A stretch of 64,000 bases of DNA, from positions 135,490-199,489 of the forward strand of contig NZ_JAMXFJ010000002.1 in assembly GCF_025460805.1 (NCBI RefSeq), in the 5' to 3' direction. A program made the position numbers and the translations under genes. This document shows, in pieces, positions 35,224-44,914 of the stretch. Position 1 is the first letter of the stretch, and each line of letters starts with the position of its first letter. Under the pieces are notes generated by a model. It was given only the letters and a program-made list of their open reading frames with translations, had not been told where the DNA came from and did no database searches. This stretch comes from Microvirga sesbaniae. GTDB taxonomy: Bacteria > Pseudomonadota > Alphaproteobacteria > Rhizobiales > Beijerinckiaceae.

Positions 35224-36338
35224 GCACGTCTCCCGCCCTCGCACTCCCGTTCGACGAGACCCGCCGGCGCGGCGGCTTTTGGAACGCGATCCTGTCCTCG
35301 GACAGACCGCGCTCCAAGGTTCTGAGCGCCATCCTGCTGGCCATCCTGCTGCTCCTCGCCGCGACGCCGTTCCTGTTCTCCGGCAGCCAGCCCTTGAGCA
35401 CCGCGGCGAAGATCTGCGTCTTCGTCGTGCTCGTCGCGAGCTACGACCTCCTGCTCGGCTATTCGGGCATCGTGTCCTTCGCCCACACCATGTTCTTCGG
35501 AATCGGCGGCTACGGCATCGCCATCGCGCTCGAACGCCTGGGTCCGACCTGGGGCTCGGCCGCCGTCGGCCTGGCCGCGGCGCTCGGCCTGTCGGCCGTG
35601 CTCGCCGTCGCCATCGGCCTCCTGTCGCTCCGGGTCCGCGCCATCTTCTTCTCGATGATCACCCTGGCGGTCGCCTCGGCGGCGGCCGTCCTGGCGTCGC
35701 AGCTGTCGGACGTGACCGGCGGCGAGGACGGCTTGTCGTTCCAGCTGCCCCCGGCCCTGCGCCCCGCCTTCCGGCTCCTGTCGGAGCCTCTGTTCGGCAC
35801 CCCGGTCAACGGGCGCCTCATCGCCTATTACCTCGTCTTCTCCGTTTCGCTCGTCGTCTTCCTCGTCCTCCTGCGCATCGTGAACTCGCCCTTCGGACGC
35901 GTCCTGCAGGCCATCCGCGAGAACGAGTTCCGGGCCGAGGCCCTGGGCTACCGGGTCGTCGCCTACCGGACGGCGGCCTCGGTGATCTCGGCTCTCGCTG
36001 CGACGGTCGCCGGCGCGCTCATGGCCCTGTGGCTGCGATATAACGGCCCCGACACCACGCTCTCCTTCTCGATCATGATCGACATCCTGCTCATGGTGGT
36101 GATCGGCGGCATGGGCACGATGTACGGCGCGGTGGTCGGGGCCGCCCTGTTCGTCCTCGCCCAGAGCTACCTGCAGGTCCTGATGGCCGCCGGGAGCGCG
36201 GCGTTGGCGGGCCTGCCGATCCTGCCGAACCTGATTCATCCGGACCGATGGCTCCTGTGGCTCGGCGCCCTGTTCGTCATCAGCGTCTACGCGTTCCCGG
36301 GCGGCATCGTCGGACGGCTGCGGCAAGCCGGGCAATAA
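35220..36338 (+). CDS. livM: LivM-type ABC transporter permease
   Basis: 372 residues from the ATG at 35220, which overlaps the livH stop by 4 nt. Motifs: SYDLLLGYSGIVSFAHTMFF, SPFGRVLQAIRENEFRAEAL, MVVIGGMGTMYGAVVGA. Last gene of the first Liv operon (order binding protein, G, F, H, M); a weak AAGGTT/AACCTT dyad follows its stop. Confidence 0.92.
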   Translation: MSTSPALALPFDETRRRGGFWNAILSSDRPRSKVLSAILLAILLLLAATPFLFSGSQPLSTAAKICVFVVLVASYDLLLGYSGIVSFAHTMFFGIGGYGIAIALERLGPTWGSAAVGLAAALGLSAVLAVAIGLLSLRVRAIFFSMITLAVASAAAVLASQLSDVTGGEDGLSFQLPPALRPAFRLLSEPLFGTPVNGRLIAYYLVFSVSLVVFLVLLRIVNSPFGRVLQAIRENEFRAEALGYRVVAYRTAASVISALAATVAGALMALWLRYNGPDTTLSFSIMIDILLMVVIGGMGTMYGAVVGAALFVLAQSYLQVLMAAGSAALAGLPILPNLIHPDRWLLWLGALFVISVYAFPGGIVGRLRQAGQ

Positions 36339-36403
36339 AGGTTAGACCCGGAAACCTTCGCGAGCCCCGAACCGTTTTCACTCCAAAGAGCGGAGGAGAC
36401 GTA

Positions 36404-36871
36404 ATGAGCCGTGCCTTTGTTCGTGAAACCGAGGGTGGCGAAGCCTTCGAGGACCTTCCCGACCGGATGATCAGCCCGCATCATCTCGTGACGCCCTCGG
36501 GGCTGGCCCAGATGGACGCGGAAATCGAATCCCTGCACAAGCGTCTTGCCGAGGCTCAGGCGGCCGACGACAAAGCCGAAGTGGCCCGTCTCAACCGCGA
36601 CCTGCGCTACTGGTCGGCGCGCCGGGCCTCCTCCGAGGTGGTGCCGCCCCCCACGGACACGGCTCACGTCCGCTTCGGCGCCCGCGTCACCTTCGAGCGC
36701 GAAGACGGCCGGCGCCAGACCTACCGGATCGTGGGCGAGGACGAGGCCGACCCGGCGAAGGGCAGCCTGTCCTACGTGTCACCCCTGGCGCAGGCGCTCA
36801 TGGGCAAGGAGATCGGCGACGTGGTGCCCATCGGGCAGACCACGGCGGAAATCGTCGAGATCGAGTTGTAG
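36404..36871 (+). CDS. GreA/GreB-family transcription factor
   Basis: 155 residues. The N-terminal half is a helical hairpin (TPSGLAQMDAEIESLHKRLA, with acidic tip AADDKAE). The C-terminal half is FKBP-like (HVRFGARVTFEREDGRRQTY, YVSPLAQALMGKEIGDVVPI). By family it binds in the RNA polymerase secondary channel. An N-terminal extension of about 20 residues (ETEGGEAFEDLPDRMISPHH) separates it from housekeeping GreA, so it is probably a paralogue. GGAGGAG precedes the ATG. Confidence 0.82.
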   Translation: MSRAFVRETEGGEAFEDLPDRMISPHHLVTPSGLAQMDAEIESLHKRLAEAQAADDKAEVARLNRDLRYWSARRASSEVVPPPTDTAHVRFGARVTFEREDGRRQTYRIVGEDEADPAKGSLSYVSPLAQALMGKEIGDVVPIGQTTAEIVEIEL

Positions 36872-36877
36872 CCTCCC

Positions 36878-36979
36878 TGTCATCACCGGCCTCTGGCGGG
36901 TGATCCCGCTTGTCTGAAACGCGAGCCTTGCCGGATCGTGATCGCCAGCGTGATCGCCAGGACAAGCCCGGCCATGACG
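36878..36979 (+). repeat. Degenerate copy 6 of the 91-bp repeat family (102 bp)
   Basis: TGTCATCACCGGCC at the left end and GGCCATGACG at the right end, with a longer, diverged middle. Lies between convergent genes (GreA-like and GGDEF). Confidence 0.6.
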
Positions 36980-37016
36980 GGAGAAGGTGCCTGCGGGATT
37001 GGAGCAGCGCTGCTCC

Positions 37017-38492
37017 CTACTCCGCGGCCGTCGCGTAATAGGCGCGCTTCGCCTGGTACATCAGCAGATCGGCGCGCTTGACCACCGCCTCCAGCCTCTC
37101 GCCCGGCTGGCTGGTGGCCGCTCCCATGGCGAAGCTGAGGGGCAGGCCGGTATAGAACTGGTTGTTGACCTCGAGCATGTTCTCGATGCCCTCCATGACC
37201 ATTGCGGCCTCGCGCTCGTCGGTGCCCGGCATCAGGAGCGCGAACTCGTCGCCTCCGATGCGCGCCGCATAGGACGGCTTGTCGACGGCCTTGCTCAGCA
37301 CCTCGCCGGCCCGGCGCAGCAACGCGTCGCCCGCCGCATGGCCGAGCTGGTCGTTCGCCGCCTTCAGGCCGTTGAGATCGATGATCGCGATGCTGACGGG
37401 AAACGGTCCCTTGCGCTCGAGGCGGTTGAGCTCGTCCACGTAGAAGGTGCGGTTGTAGAGCTTGGTCAGCACGTCGTGCTTGCCGAGATATTCGAGATAG
37501 GCTTCGGCGCGCTTGCGGGCCGTGATGTCGGTCAGCGCCACCTGGACCAGCGACCAGTCCTTCTCATGGCCGGGCAGCACGGAGAACTGCAGGTGAAGGT
37601 GCATCTCGTCGCCCGTCAGGGAGTAGTTGACGACCTCGCGCTGCTGGAAGGTCCTGCCGTTCCACAGGTCGATCAGCTGCTCTCTGAAATGCTCGCGCAT
37701 CTCGTCGCGGAACACGTCGCCGAGGCGCATCAGCAGGGTCTGCTTGTCCGGCGCGGCGAACAGATCGAGCGTATGCCGGTTCACGTCGATCACGCGGATC
37801 TCGCTCATGCAGCGCGAGACGAACTCGGGATGGACGTCGGTGAAGACGCGGAAGTCGCTGATCCCCTGTCGGCGGGCATCGTCGAGAAGGTGTTTGACGC
37901 AGCTGAAATCCTCCACCCACAGGGAGACGGGCGAGTGCTCGAACAGGCCGCGGGCATAGGTCTCGCTGGTCGCGAGCTGCCGACGGGCCGTCTCGCGCTC
38001 CGTCACGTCTTCGATGGCGATCAGGACGCGGTCCCACTGATCCTCGTGCCCGGGCAGCACGCCGCCCCTGAGCTGGATGTCGAGCCTCTTCCCCGACAGG
38101 GTGTAGTTCACCGTGTTGCTGAAGAACTCCGTCTCGCCGTCCCAGAGCTGAACGAGCTCCTCGATGTGCGTCTTCAGCATGTCATTGCGGAAGATGCGGC
38201 CGAGATTGTCCACCAGCTGCGGCAGATCCGCGGCCTCGTACAGGCTCAGGGTCTTGCGGTTGACCTTGATGACGCGGATCAGGCTGGAGCAGGATTCCAC
38301 CCGCGCCGTGTCTGCGAGCAGGTGATCCCGCAGCGAGGTCACGCCCTCGGCCCGCCACTGCGCGAACAGCCGCTTGAGGCCGCTGTAATCCTCGAGCCAC
38401 AGGGAGACGGGCGCCAGTTCGAACATCTCGGCATCGTCGGCGCGGTCGCCTGTCGGCCGGGCGGTGGAACGGTCTGCTTTGGAGGACAGCAT
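37017..38492 (-). CDS. Diguanylate cyclase with two tandem PAS-like domains
   Basis: 491 residues, no membrane segment. Two related sensor units: FELAPVSLWLEDYSGLKRLF (about 25-170) and FEHSPVSLWVEDFSCVKHLL (about 180-325), each followed by a PAC-like end (EDVTERETARRQL, TDITARKRAEAYLEYL). A GGDEF domain (about 330-485) has an intact active site RIGGDEFALL. The inhibitory RxxD site before it is not conserved (KPSY at that spot). It should make cyclic di-GMP in response to an unknown cue. The ATG at 38492 is preferred to the ATG at 38510. Confidence 0.9.
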   Translation of the reverse strand: MLSSKADRSTARPTGDRADDAEMFELAPVSLWLEDYSGLKRLFAQWRAEGVTSLRDHLLADTARVESCSSLIRVIKVNRKTLSLYEAADLPQLVDNLGRIFRNDMLKTHIEELVQLWDGETEFFSNTVNYTLSGKRLDIQLRGGVLPGHEDQWDRVLIAIEDVTERETARRQLATSETYARGLFEHSPVSLWVEDFSCVKHLLDDARRQGISDFRVFTDVHPEFVSRCMSEIRVIDVNRHTLDLFAAPDKQTLLMRLGDVFRDEMREHFREQLIDLWNGRTFQQREVVNYSLTGDEMHLHLQFSVLPGHEKDWSLVQVALTDITARKRAEAYLEYLGKHDVLTKLYNRTFYVDELNRLERKGPFPVSIAIIDLNGLKAANDQLGHAAGDALLRRAGEVLSKAVDKPSYAARIGGDEFALLMPGTDEREAAMVMEGIENMLEVNNQFYTGLPLSFAMGAATSQPGERLEAVVKRADLLMYQAKRAYYATAAE

Positions 38493-38678
38493 GGAAGGCC
38501 TGCGGATCAACCCAATCTCGGGCGCAATTCACCCCAGACCCGCAATGTAATACTAGGCCAGAAACGGCGTTTTTTCAGGCAGAGTGAAAGATGTCCAGGA
38601 AACAGGCATTCTTGCAACACTGCCGTTTTGTCGCAATGGAGCCGGACCTCTCTCGACCCATCCCGGGCCCGCCACCTG

Positions 38679-39122
38679 CTATCGCCTGTTCGGAACGATC
38701 GCCGTCGCCTCGACCTCGAGCCGGGCGGCCTTCTCCACGAGCCGCACGACCTGGACCAGAGCCATGGCCGGGTAATGAGCGCCGAACACGTCCCGGTAGG
38801 CCCGGCCGAGCTCGCGGAGATTGGCCAGGTACTCGTCGATGTCGACCACGTACCAGGTCAGGCGCACCAGGTGCCGGGGCTCGGCCCCTCCCTCGGCCAG
38901 AATCGCCCGGATGTTCTCGAAGATCTGACGGGCCTGGGCGACGAAACCGTCGGCGAAGGTTTCGTTCTCGTCCCAGCCGACGATGCCGCCCGTCACCACG
39001 ACCCGGCCCTGGGCCGCCATGCCGTTGGCGTAGCCTTTGGGCGCACGCCAGTGCTTCGGATTGAGAACCTCCGGCCCATCGTCGATGACGGTCATGGGAG
39101 CGCCTTCCAGTGCCGCTGTCAT
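38679..39122 (-). CDS. RidA-family protein of the aromatic-CoA cluster
   Basis: 147 residues of the YjgF/YER057c/UK114 fold ([49 protein letters not shown]). The arginine of the PARS-type motif that RidA proper needs for imine deamination is methionine here (PAMAL), so it belongs to a divergent Rid subgroup. Last gene of the minus-strand operon; it overlaps the acyl-CoA dehydrogenase stop by ATGA. A role on the enamine or imine formed from 2-aminobenzoyl-CoA is attractive, but the missing arginine argues for caution. Confidence 0.85.
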   Translation of the reverse strand: MTAALEGAPMTVIDDGPEVLNPKHWRAPKGYANGMAAQGRVVVTGGIVGWDENETFADGFVAQARQIFENIRAILAEGGAEPRHLVRLTWYVVDIDEYLANLRELGRAYRDVFGAHYPAMALVQVVRLVEKAARLEVEATAIVPNRR

Positions 39123-40345
39123 TGTCGTTCTCCCCCCTGGCGAATGGCGACGGAGCCGAGCTCACCAAAGCGTCGGCTCTCCAGCATCTTCAGAAGCTCG
39201 CGCGCGATCACGACCTTCTGGACTTCGGTGGCGCCCTCGTAGATGCGCAATGCACGGATTTCGCGATAGAGCTCCTCGACCTTGACGCCCTTGGTGACGC
39301 CGAGGCCTCCGAAGATCTGCACCGCCCTGTCGATGACGCTCTGCGCCGTTTCGGTGGCGTGCATCTTCGCCATGGCGGCCTCGCGGGTGACGCGCGGCGC
39401 GCCCTGATCCTTGGTCCAGGCCGCCCGATAGACGAGAAGCGCCGCGCTGTCCACGCCGGTGGCCATGTCGGCCAGCGCGCCTTGCGTCATCTGAAGATCG
39501 CCGAGCGGCGCACCGAAGAGCTTGCGCGAGGCGGCGTGCTGCAGCGCGTCGGCCAGGGCGCGGCGCGCCAGACCGAGCGCCGCGGCTCCGACCGTTGAGC
39601 GGAACACGTCGAGGGTCGCCATGGCGACCTTGAAGCCCTCGCCCGGTCCGCCGATCCTTTGCGAAAGCGGCACACGACAGCCATCGAAGCGCAGGGTCGC
39701 GAGGGGATGAGGCGCGATCACGTCGATACGGTTCTCGATGCTCAAACCCGGGGTCTGCGCATCGACCACATAGGCGGACAGGCCCTTCGCGCCGGGCGCC
39801 TCGCCCGAACGCGCGAACACCACGTAATGATCCGCGATCCCGCCGTTGGAGATCCAGGTCTTCACGCCGTCGATCCGCACATGGTCCGAGCCGTCCGGCG
39901 TCGCCGTGGTGCTCATGGCCGCCACGTCCGACCCCGCCTCCGGCTCCGAGAGCGCGAAGGCCGCGATGGCGTCTCCCCGCGCGACCGGCGGCAGGTAACG
40001 GTCCTTGAGCGCATCGGAACCGAACAGGGTGATCGGCCCCGTGCCGAGACCCTGCATGGCGAAGGCGAAATCCGCCAGCCCCTCGTGCGCGGCAAGCGTT
40101 TCGCGCGCCAGGCACAGGCTGCGTACGTCGAAGGACGGAAACAGGCCGCCATAGGCTTCGGGCACCACCGCCTTCAGCCATCCGCCCTCGCCCAATCGGC
40201 GCACGAGGCGGCGGCAGGAGGCGTCCACGTCGTGGTGGTCGACGAGAGGCCCGACCTCCCGGGCGGCCCAGGCACTCAGCCCGGCGGCGAAATGCCGGTG
40301 TCGGTCCTCGAAGAACGGCCAGGAGAGAAAGCTCGCATCGATCAC
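39119..40345 (-). CDS. Acyl-CoA dehydrogenase family protein
   Basis: 408 residues with the three ACAD regions: [33 protein letters not shown] (flavin contact), and [19 protein letters not shown], which holds the expected catalytic-base glutamate. FAD-linked, cytoplasmic. In this cluster it likely oxidises a ring-opened or reduced-ring acyl-CoA. One base separates it from the crotonase stop, and it overlaps ridA by 4 nt. Confidence 0.9.
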   Translation of the reverse strand: MIDASFLSWPFFEDRHRHFAAGLSAWAAREVGPLVDHHDVDASCRRLVRRLGEGGWLKAVVPEAYGGLFPSFDVRSLCLARETLAAHEGLADFAFAMQGLGTGPITLFGSDALKDRYLPPVARGDAIAAFALSEPEAGSDVAAMSTTATPDGSDHVRIDGVKTWISNGGIADHYVVFARSGEAPGAKGLSAYVVDAQTPGLSIENRIDVIAPHPLATLRFDGCRVPLSQRIGGPGEGFKVAMATLDVFRSTVGAAALGLARRALADALQHAASRKLFGAPLGDLQMTQGALADMATGVDSAALLVYRAAWTKDQGAPRVTREAAMAKMHATETAQSVIDRAVQIFGGLGVTKGVKVEELYREIRALRIYEGATEVQKVVIARELLKMLESRRFGELGSVAIRQGGERQ

Positions 40346-40346
40346 G

Positions 40347-41183
40347 TCAATCTCCCTTGAAGACCGGCGTCTCTTTCGCCGCGAAGGCGTGATAGGCGCG
40401 GGCGAAATCCTCGGTCGTCATGCACAGGGCCTGCGCGACCGCCTCCGCCTCGATGGCCTCTTCCACCGACATGGCCCATTCCATGGCGAGCATGCGCTTC
40501 GTCATGGTGTTGGCGTAGGTCGGGCCGGTGCCGATCGCGCGCGCGAGCTTCCCCGCCTCCGCGAGGAGGTCGCCGGCCGCGACGAGGCGGCTGAAGAAGC
40601 CCCAGCGCTCGCCTTCCTCGGCGCTCATGAAACGTCCCGTGTAGAGCAGTTCCGACGCGCGACCCTGGCCGATGATGCGCGGGAGGATCGCGCAGGCGCC
40701 CATGTCGCAGCCCGCAAGCCCGACCTTGTTGAACAGGAACGCCACCTTGGCGCCAGGCGCCGCAAGCCGGATGTCGGACGCCATGGCGATGATGGCGCCG
40801 GCTCCCGCGCAGATGCCCTCGACCGCCGCCACGATCGGCTGCGGCGCGGCGCGCATGGCCTTGACCAGTTCGCCCGTCATGCGGGTGAACGCCGTGAGGC
40901 CCTTGGTGTCCATCGCGACGAGGGGACCGATGATTTCGAACACGTCGCCGCCGGAGGAGAAATTGCCGCCTGCTCCCGTGATGACCAAGGCCTTGACGTC
41001 GTCGTCATTGGCACAGGCGTGGAAGAAATCGGTCAGCTCGCGGTAGCTCTCGAAGGTGAGAGGATTTTTCCGGTCCGGGCGGTTCAGGGTGACGGTCGCC
41101 ACGGGACCGTCGACGGCCAGGAGGAAATGACGCGGCTCGTAGGACGCGAGCGGCAGGGTGACGGAATTGGCAAACCGGGTCAC
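40347..41183 (-). CDS. Crotonase-fold enzyme lacking hydratase glutamates, possible ring-opening hydrolase
   Basis: 278 residues from a GTG at 41183 (GGGAGA upstream; it overlaps the marR stop as GTGA). Crotonase fold: the oxyanion-hole strand has [13 protein letters not shown], and the second glycine region is [16 protein letters not shown]. The two glutamates of enoyl-CoA hydratase are not present: the first position is in AGAGAII (residues 126-132), the second in [15 protein letters not shown] (150-162), where D160 stands out. This recalls crotonases that make or break C-C bonds, such as BadI and MenB, more than hydratases. Ring cleavage in the 2-aminobenzoyl-CoA pathway is my inference. 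Confidence 0.85.
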   Translation of the reverse strand: MTRFANSVTLPLASYEPRHFLLAVDGPVATVTLNRPDRKNPLTFESYRELTDFFHACANDDDVKALVITGAGGNFSSGGDVFEIIGPLVAMDTKGLTAFTRMTGELVKAMRAAPQPIVAAVEGICAGAGAIIAMASDIRLAAPGAKVAFLFNKVGLAGCDMGACAILPRIIGQGRASELLYTGRFMSAEEGERWGFFSRLVAAGDLLAEAGKLARAIGTGPTYANTMTKRMLAMEWAMSVEEAIEAEAVAQALCMTTEDFARAYHAFAAKETPVFKGD

Positions 41184-41689
41184 TGATCGTCTCCCATGAT
41201 GGCGCGCCGGGCGGACAGCTTGGTCTTCGCGAGAAGCCGCATGAGATCGGTGCGGTCCTTGGCGTTGAGATCGCCGAAGAGATCGGCGATCCAGTGTTCG
41301 TGCTCGCCCGCCATGGCGCGGAACTCGGCGCGGCCTTCGTCCGTCAGGCTGATCACCATGGCGCGTCGGTCGGTCGGCGATACGGTGCGAACCACATGGC
41401 CGGACACGACGAGCCGGTCGACGAGGCCCGTGAGGTTGCCGTTCGACACCATCATGCGCTTCGAGAGATCGGACAGCATCATGCCGTCCGGTGCCTTGTC
41501 GAGTTGCGCCATCAGGTCGAAGCGGGGCAGCGTGACGTCGAACCTCTCGCGCAGGCGGCGGCGCACCTCGCCCTCGATCAGGGTGGAGCAGGTGAGAAGC
41601 CGCAGCCACAGGCGCAGCTCCTCCCGGTGGTCCTCGGGCTGCTCGACGGCCTTGGTCTCGGCATCGAGCGGAATGACCTGGTCGTCCAT
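41180..41689 (-). CDS. MarR-family transcriptional regulator
   Basis: 169 residues, winged-helix MarR fold: [20 protein letters not shown], recognition region [18 protein letters not shown], wing [17 protein letters not shown]. Related aromatic-acid regulators release DNA on binding the CoA thioester. It is embedded in the operon it probably controls (after the SDR, overlapping the crotonase start), giving auto-regulation. Two 22-bp palindromes at 44842 and 46751 are candidate binding sites. A GTG two codons upstream (41695) overlapping the SDR stop is also possible. Confidence 0.9.
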   Translation of the reverse strand: MDDQVIPLDAETKAVEQPEDHREELRLWLRLLTCSTLIEGEVRRRLRERFDVTLPRFDLMAQLDKAPDGMMLSDLSKRMMVSNGNLTGLVDRLVVSGHVVRTVSPTDRRAMVISLTDEGRAEFRAMAGEHEHWIADLFGDLNAKDRTDLMRLLAKTKLSARRAIMGDDQ

Positions 41690-41691
41690 CG

Positions 41692-42459
41692 TCACAGTTC
41701 TCCCCCGGCCACCACGATGGCCTGTCCCGTCACGGAGCGCGCGCCCTCGCCGCACAGCCAGAGCACGGCGTCGGCGATCTCCGCGGGATCGATCAGCCGA
41801 CCCTGCGGGTTGTGCTTCACGAGTTCGGCGAGCGCCTCGTGCCGGGTCCTGTTGGTTTTCGCCATGATCCGCTCGAGGCTCTCGGCCACGAGATCGGTGT
41901 CGGTGAAGCCGGGGCACACGGCATTGACGGTCACGCCGGTCTTCGCCGTCTCGAGCGCGAGCGCGCGCACGAAGCCGATGACAGCGTGCTTTGCGGCGCA
42001 ATAGGCGCTCACATACGGATAGCCCTTGAGGCCTGCCGTCGAGGCGACCGCCACGATGCGCCCGAAGCCGCGCTCCATCATGGTGCCGAGCACGGCCTGC
42101 GTCATCGTGGTGACGCCGAGGAGGTTCACGTCCAGCATCTGCCGGAACATGTCGGGCCCCGATTTCAGGAACGGCGCGGAGGCGGCCGAGCCTGCATTGG
42201 CGATCATCAGGTCGACCGGGCCATGGCGCTGGACCGCGTCCCGCACGGCGCGCTGGATCGCCTGCGGGTCCGTCACATCGGCCACGGCAGCCGCATGGGC
42301 GTCGCCCTGCGCGACCGCCTGTTCGAGCGACGCGGGAGACCGTCCTGCGACGGTGACCGTCGCACCGGCCTTGACGAGCGATGCCGCGATGGCGCGGCCG
42401 ATCCCGCGACCGCCGCCGGTCACCAGGGCATGCCGCCCCGTGAGAGGTGTCATGGTCAT
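41692..42459 (-). CDS. Short-chain dehydrogenase/reductase
   Basis: 255 residues, classical SDR: NAD(P) site [11 protein letters not shown] motif in IANAG, catalytic serine in VASTAG, and YxxxK as YCAAK. C-terminal [13 protein letters not shown]. Likely the 3-hydroxyacyl-CoA dehydrogenase step (or another alcohol/ketone step) of the aromatic-CoA pathway. It starts 1 nt after the monooxygenase stop. Confidence 0.9.
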   Translation of the reverse strand: MTMTPLTGRHALVTGGGRGIGRAIAASLVKAGATVTVAGRSPASLEQAVAQGDAHAAAVADVTDPQAIQRAVRDAVQRHGPVDLMIANAGSAASAPFLKSGPDMFRQMLDVNLLGVTTMTQAVLGTMMERGFGRIVAVASTAGLKGYPYVSAYCAAKHAVIGFVRALALETAKTGVTVNAVCPGFTDTDLVAESLERIMAKTNRTRHEALAELVKHNPQGRLIDPAEIADAVLWLCGEGARSVTGQAIVVAGGEL

Positions 42460-42460
42460 C

Positions 42461-44815
42461 TCATTCCGCCGCGAGAGGCTTCTCGCCGGCCTCCATCTTC
42501 AGCTCCGCCCGGGTCTTGGGCTTCGCTTTCACTTTGAGCTCTTCCAGATCCTGCCGGTCGCGCACGGCGTTGCGGAAGATCTGGTCCTTGCCGGCGAGGT
42601 ATTGCGGCGGGCATTGAATGTCCTTGGCGCCATACCAGGCGGCGGCCTTCATGGTGAAGAACGGATCGACCAGATGCGGACGGCCGAGGGCGACGAGATC
42701 CGCGCGGCCTGCGGCCAGGATCGTGTTCACCTGATCGGCCGCCGTGATGTTGCCCACGCACATGGTGGCGACCCGCGCCTCGTTGCGCACCTGGTCGGAG
42801 AACGGCGTCTGGAACATGCGCCCGTAGATCGGCCGGGCCTCGCGGACGGTCTGCCCGGTCGACACGTCGACGAGGTCGACGCCATGCTCCGCGAAGGCGC
42901 GGGCGATCTCCACGGCGTCGTCGCCATCGATGCCGCCCTCGGCCCAGTCGGTCGCGGAGATGCGCACCGACATGGGCTTGTGCGCGGGCCAGACCTCGCG
43001 CATAGCGTCGAACACCTCGAGGGGAAACCGCAGCCGGTTTTCGAGAGAGCCGCCGTATTCGTCCGTGCGCCGGTTCGTGAGCGGCGACAGGAAGCTCGCC
43101 ATGAGGTAGCCATGGGCGCAGTGCAGCTCGAGCATATCGAACCCGGCCCGTTCGCCGCGCCTGGCGGCCTCGACGAATTGCGACTTGATGAGGTCCATGT
43201 CGGCGCGGGTCGCCTCGCGCGGCACCTGGCTGTCCTCGAAATAGGGGATCGGGGACGCCGAGCAGATGTCCCAGGCGCCCTCTTCGAGCGGCCGGTCGAT
43301 GCCCTCCCACATGAGCTTGGTGGCGCCCTTGCGGCCGGAATGGCCGAGCTGAAGGCAGAACTTCGCACCCGAATTGGCATGGACGAAGTCGACGATCCGC
43401 TTCCAGGCGGTCTCCTGCTCGTCGTTCCACAGGCCCGTGCAGCCGAGCGTGATGCGCGCCTCCGGCGACACGCAGGTCATTTCCGTGAAGACCAGTCCGG
43501 CGCCCCCGGTGGCGCGCGCGCCGTAATGCACGAGATGGAAATCGCCCGGCACGCCGTCCCGGGCCGAATACATGTCCATCGGCGAGACCACGACGCGGTT
43601 GGGAACGGTCATCTCGCGAAGGCGGAAGGGCTGGAACATGGGGGCGTTCGGGCCGTCCATGGACACGTCGAAGCCCTGCTGCCGCACCTGTCTGGCGAAG
43701 GTCCGGTCGACGGCCGCCACGAAGTCGGGCGCGCGCAGGCGCAGGTTGTCGTAGGTGATCGCCTTCGCGCGGGTCATGACGCCGAACGCGAACTGCACCG
43801 GATCGAAATCCCAGAAGCGCGCCACGTGCTCGAACCAGACCAGGGATACATCGGCCGCGTGCTGGGTCTTCTCGACCTCTTCGCGCCGTCCGGTCTCGTA
43901 GAGCGACAGCGCACCCGCGACGCTCGGGTCGCGGCGGAAGGCCTCGTAGAGCGCGATCGCATCCTCCATGGCGAGCTTCGTGCCCGACCCGATGGAGAAA
44001 TGCGCCGATGCCTTGGCGTCGCCGAGCAGCACCTTGTTGCCCATGACCCAGCGCTTGTTGCGGATCATCGGGAAGTTGCGCCAGATCGACCGGTTGGTCA
44101 GGACGCGATGCCCACCCAGGAACCAGCCGAAAATCTTCTCCATGAGCGCGGCCGACTCGGCCTCGCTCATGTCCTTCAAGCCGGCCCGCTCGAAGGTCTC
44201 CGGATCGGTCTCGAACACCCAGGTCGAGCGGTTCGCCTCGTACTGATAGGCATGGGCGATGAACGGCCCCCACTCCGTTTCCTGGAAGATGAACGTGAAG
44301 GCATCGAGCGGCTTCGTCGAGCCCATCCAGGTGAACTTGTTGGGCCGTAAGTCCACCTCCGGCTGGAAGTGGTCCGCATAGCGTTCGCGGAAGCGGCTGT
44401 TGATGCCGTCTGCCACGACCACGAGATCCGCGTCGGCGAACAGGCTCTCGTCATCCACATCCGCTTCGTAGCGCAGGCGGACGCCGAGTTCCTCCGCGCG
44501 ATCCTGCAGGATCAGGAGCAGCGTGCGGCGGGAGCAGCCGCAGAAGCCGTTGCCGCCGATGCGGTGCTCGGTGCCGCGGAAATGGATTGCGATGTCGTCC
44601 CAATAGGCGAATTCCCGCACGATGCGCTGGTAGCTCGGCAGGTCGTACTTCTCGAAATTGTCCAGGGTCGCGTCGGAGAACACGACCCCGAAGCCGAACG
44701 TCTCGTCGGCGCGGTTGCGCTCATAGACCGTGATGTCGGAATCCGGCCGAAGCTTCTTCAGCAGGATCGCGAAATAGAGCCCCGCCGGGCCACCGCCGAT
44801 GATCGCCGTCTTCAT
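42461..44815 (-). CDS. 2-Aminobenzoyl-CoA monooxygenase/reductase or salicylyl-CoA 5-hydroxylase fusion
   Basis: 784 residues, two flavoenzymes in one chain. Residues 1 to about 390 form a group A FAD monooxygenase ([16 protein letters not shown] at 7-22, [19 protein letters not shown] near 260). Residues about 395-770 are an old-yellow-enzyme FMN reductase ([36 protein letters not shown]). This exact fusion is known from aerobic 2-aminobenzoate degradation in Azoarcus, where it hydroxylates and then reduces the ring, and is often annotated as bifunctional salicylyl-CoA 5-hydroxylase/oxidoreductase. The choice of substrate is left open. A candidate MarR operator lies 27 nt before its ATG. Confidence 0.92.
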   Translation of the reverse strand: MKTAIIGGGPAGLYFAILLKKLRPDSDITVYERNRADETFGFGVVFSDATLDNFEKYDLPSYQRIVREFAYWDDIAIHFRGTEHRIGGNGFCGCSRRTLLLILQDRAEELGVRLRYEADVDDESLFADADLVVVADGINSRFRERYADHFQPEVDLRPNKFTWMGSTKPLDAFTFIFQETEWGPFIAHAYQYEANRSTWVFETDPETFERAGLKDMSEAESAALMEKIFGWFLGGHRVLTNRSIWRNFPMIRNKRWVMGNKVLLGDAKASAHFSIGSGTKLAMEDAIALYEAFRRDPSVAGALSLYETGRREEVEKTQHAADVSLVWFEHVARFWDFDPVQFAFGVMTRAKAITYDNLRLRAPDFVAAVDRTFARQVRQQGFDVSMDGPNAPMFQPFRLREMTVPNRVVVSPMDMYSARDGVPGDFHLVHYGARATGGAGLVFTEMTCVSPEARITLGCTGLWNDEQETAWKRIVDFVHANSGAKFCLQLGHSGRKGATKLMWEGIDRPLEEGAWDICSASPIPYFEDSQVPREATRADMDLIKSQFVEAARRGERAGFDMLELHCAHGYLMASFLSPLTNRRTDEYGGSLENRLRFPLEVFDAMREVWPAHKPMSVRISATDWAEGGIDGDDAVEIARAFAEHGVDLVDVSTGQTVREARPIYGRMFQTPFSDQVRNEARVATMCVGNITAADQVNTILAAGRADLVALGRPHLVDPFFTMKAAAWYGAKDIQCPPQYLAGKDQIFRNAVRDRQDLEELKVKAKPKTRAELKMEAGEKPLAAE

Positions 44816-44841
44816 GAGAATCCCACCCGAGAATTGCGCTT

Positions 44842-44863
44842 ATTGTTTTAAGCTTAAAATAAT
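44842..44863. promoter_or_regulatory. Candidate MarR operator 1
   Basis: 22-bp near-perfect palindrome with core TTTTAAGCTTAAAA (44846-44859) and outer ATT/AAT; only one inner pair mismatches. It sits in the 99-nt gap between ligase and monooxygenase genes, so it could control a promoter for the monooxygenase-to-ridA genes including marR. 20 of 22 positions match the site at 46751 when read on the opposite strand. Confidence 0.68.
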
Positions 44864-44914
44864 TGCAGATCAACCTGTCCGCCCGATCCTCTGCTGTTCC
44901 TGGCCATCGGACGG

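Noticed and set aside
31513-36338. First Liv operon as part of the aromatic cluster
   Set aside because: It lies more than 2 kb away, beyond the GreA-like and GGDEF genes, and lacks the AT-rich palindrome seen at the aromatic genes.
42026-44350. 774-codon plus-strand open frame opposite the monooxygenase
   Set aside because: Shadow frame; no signal, domain or ribosome site.
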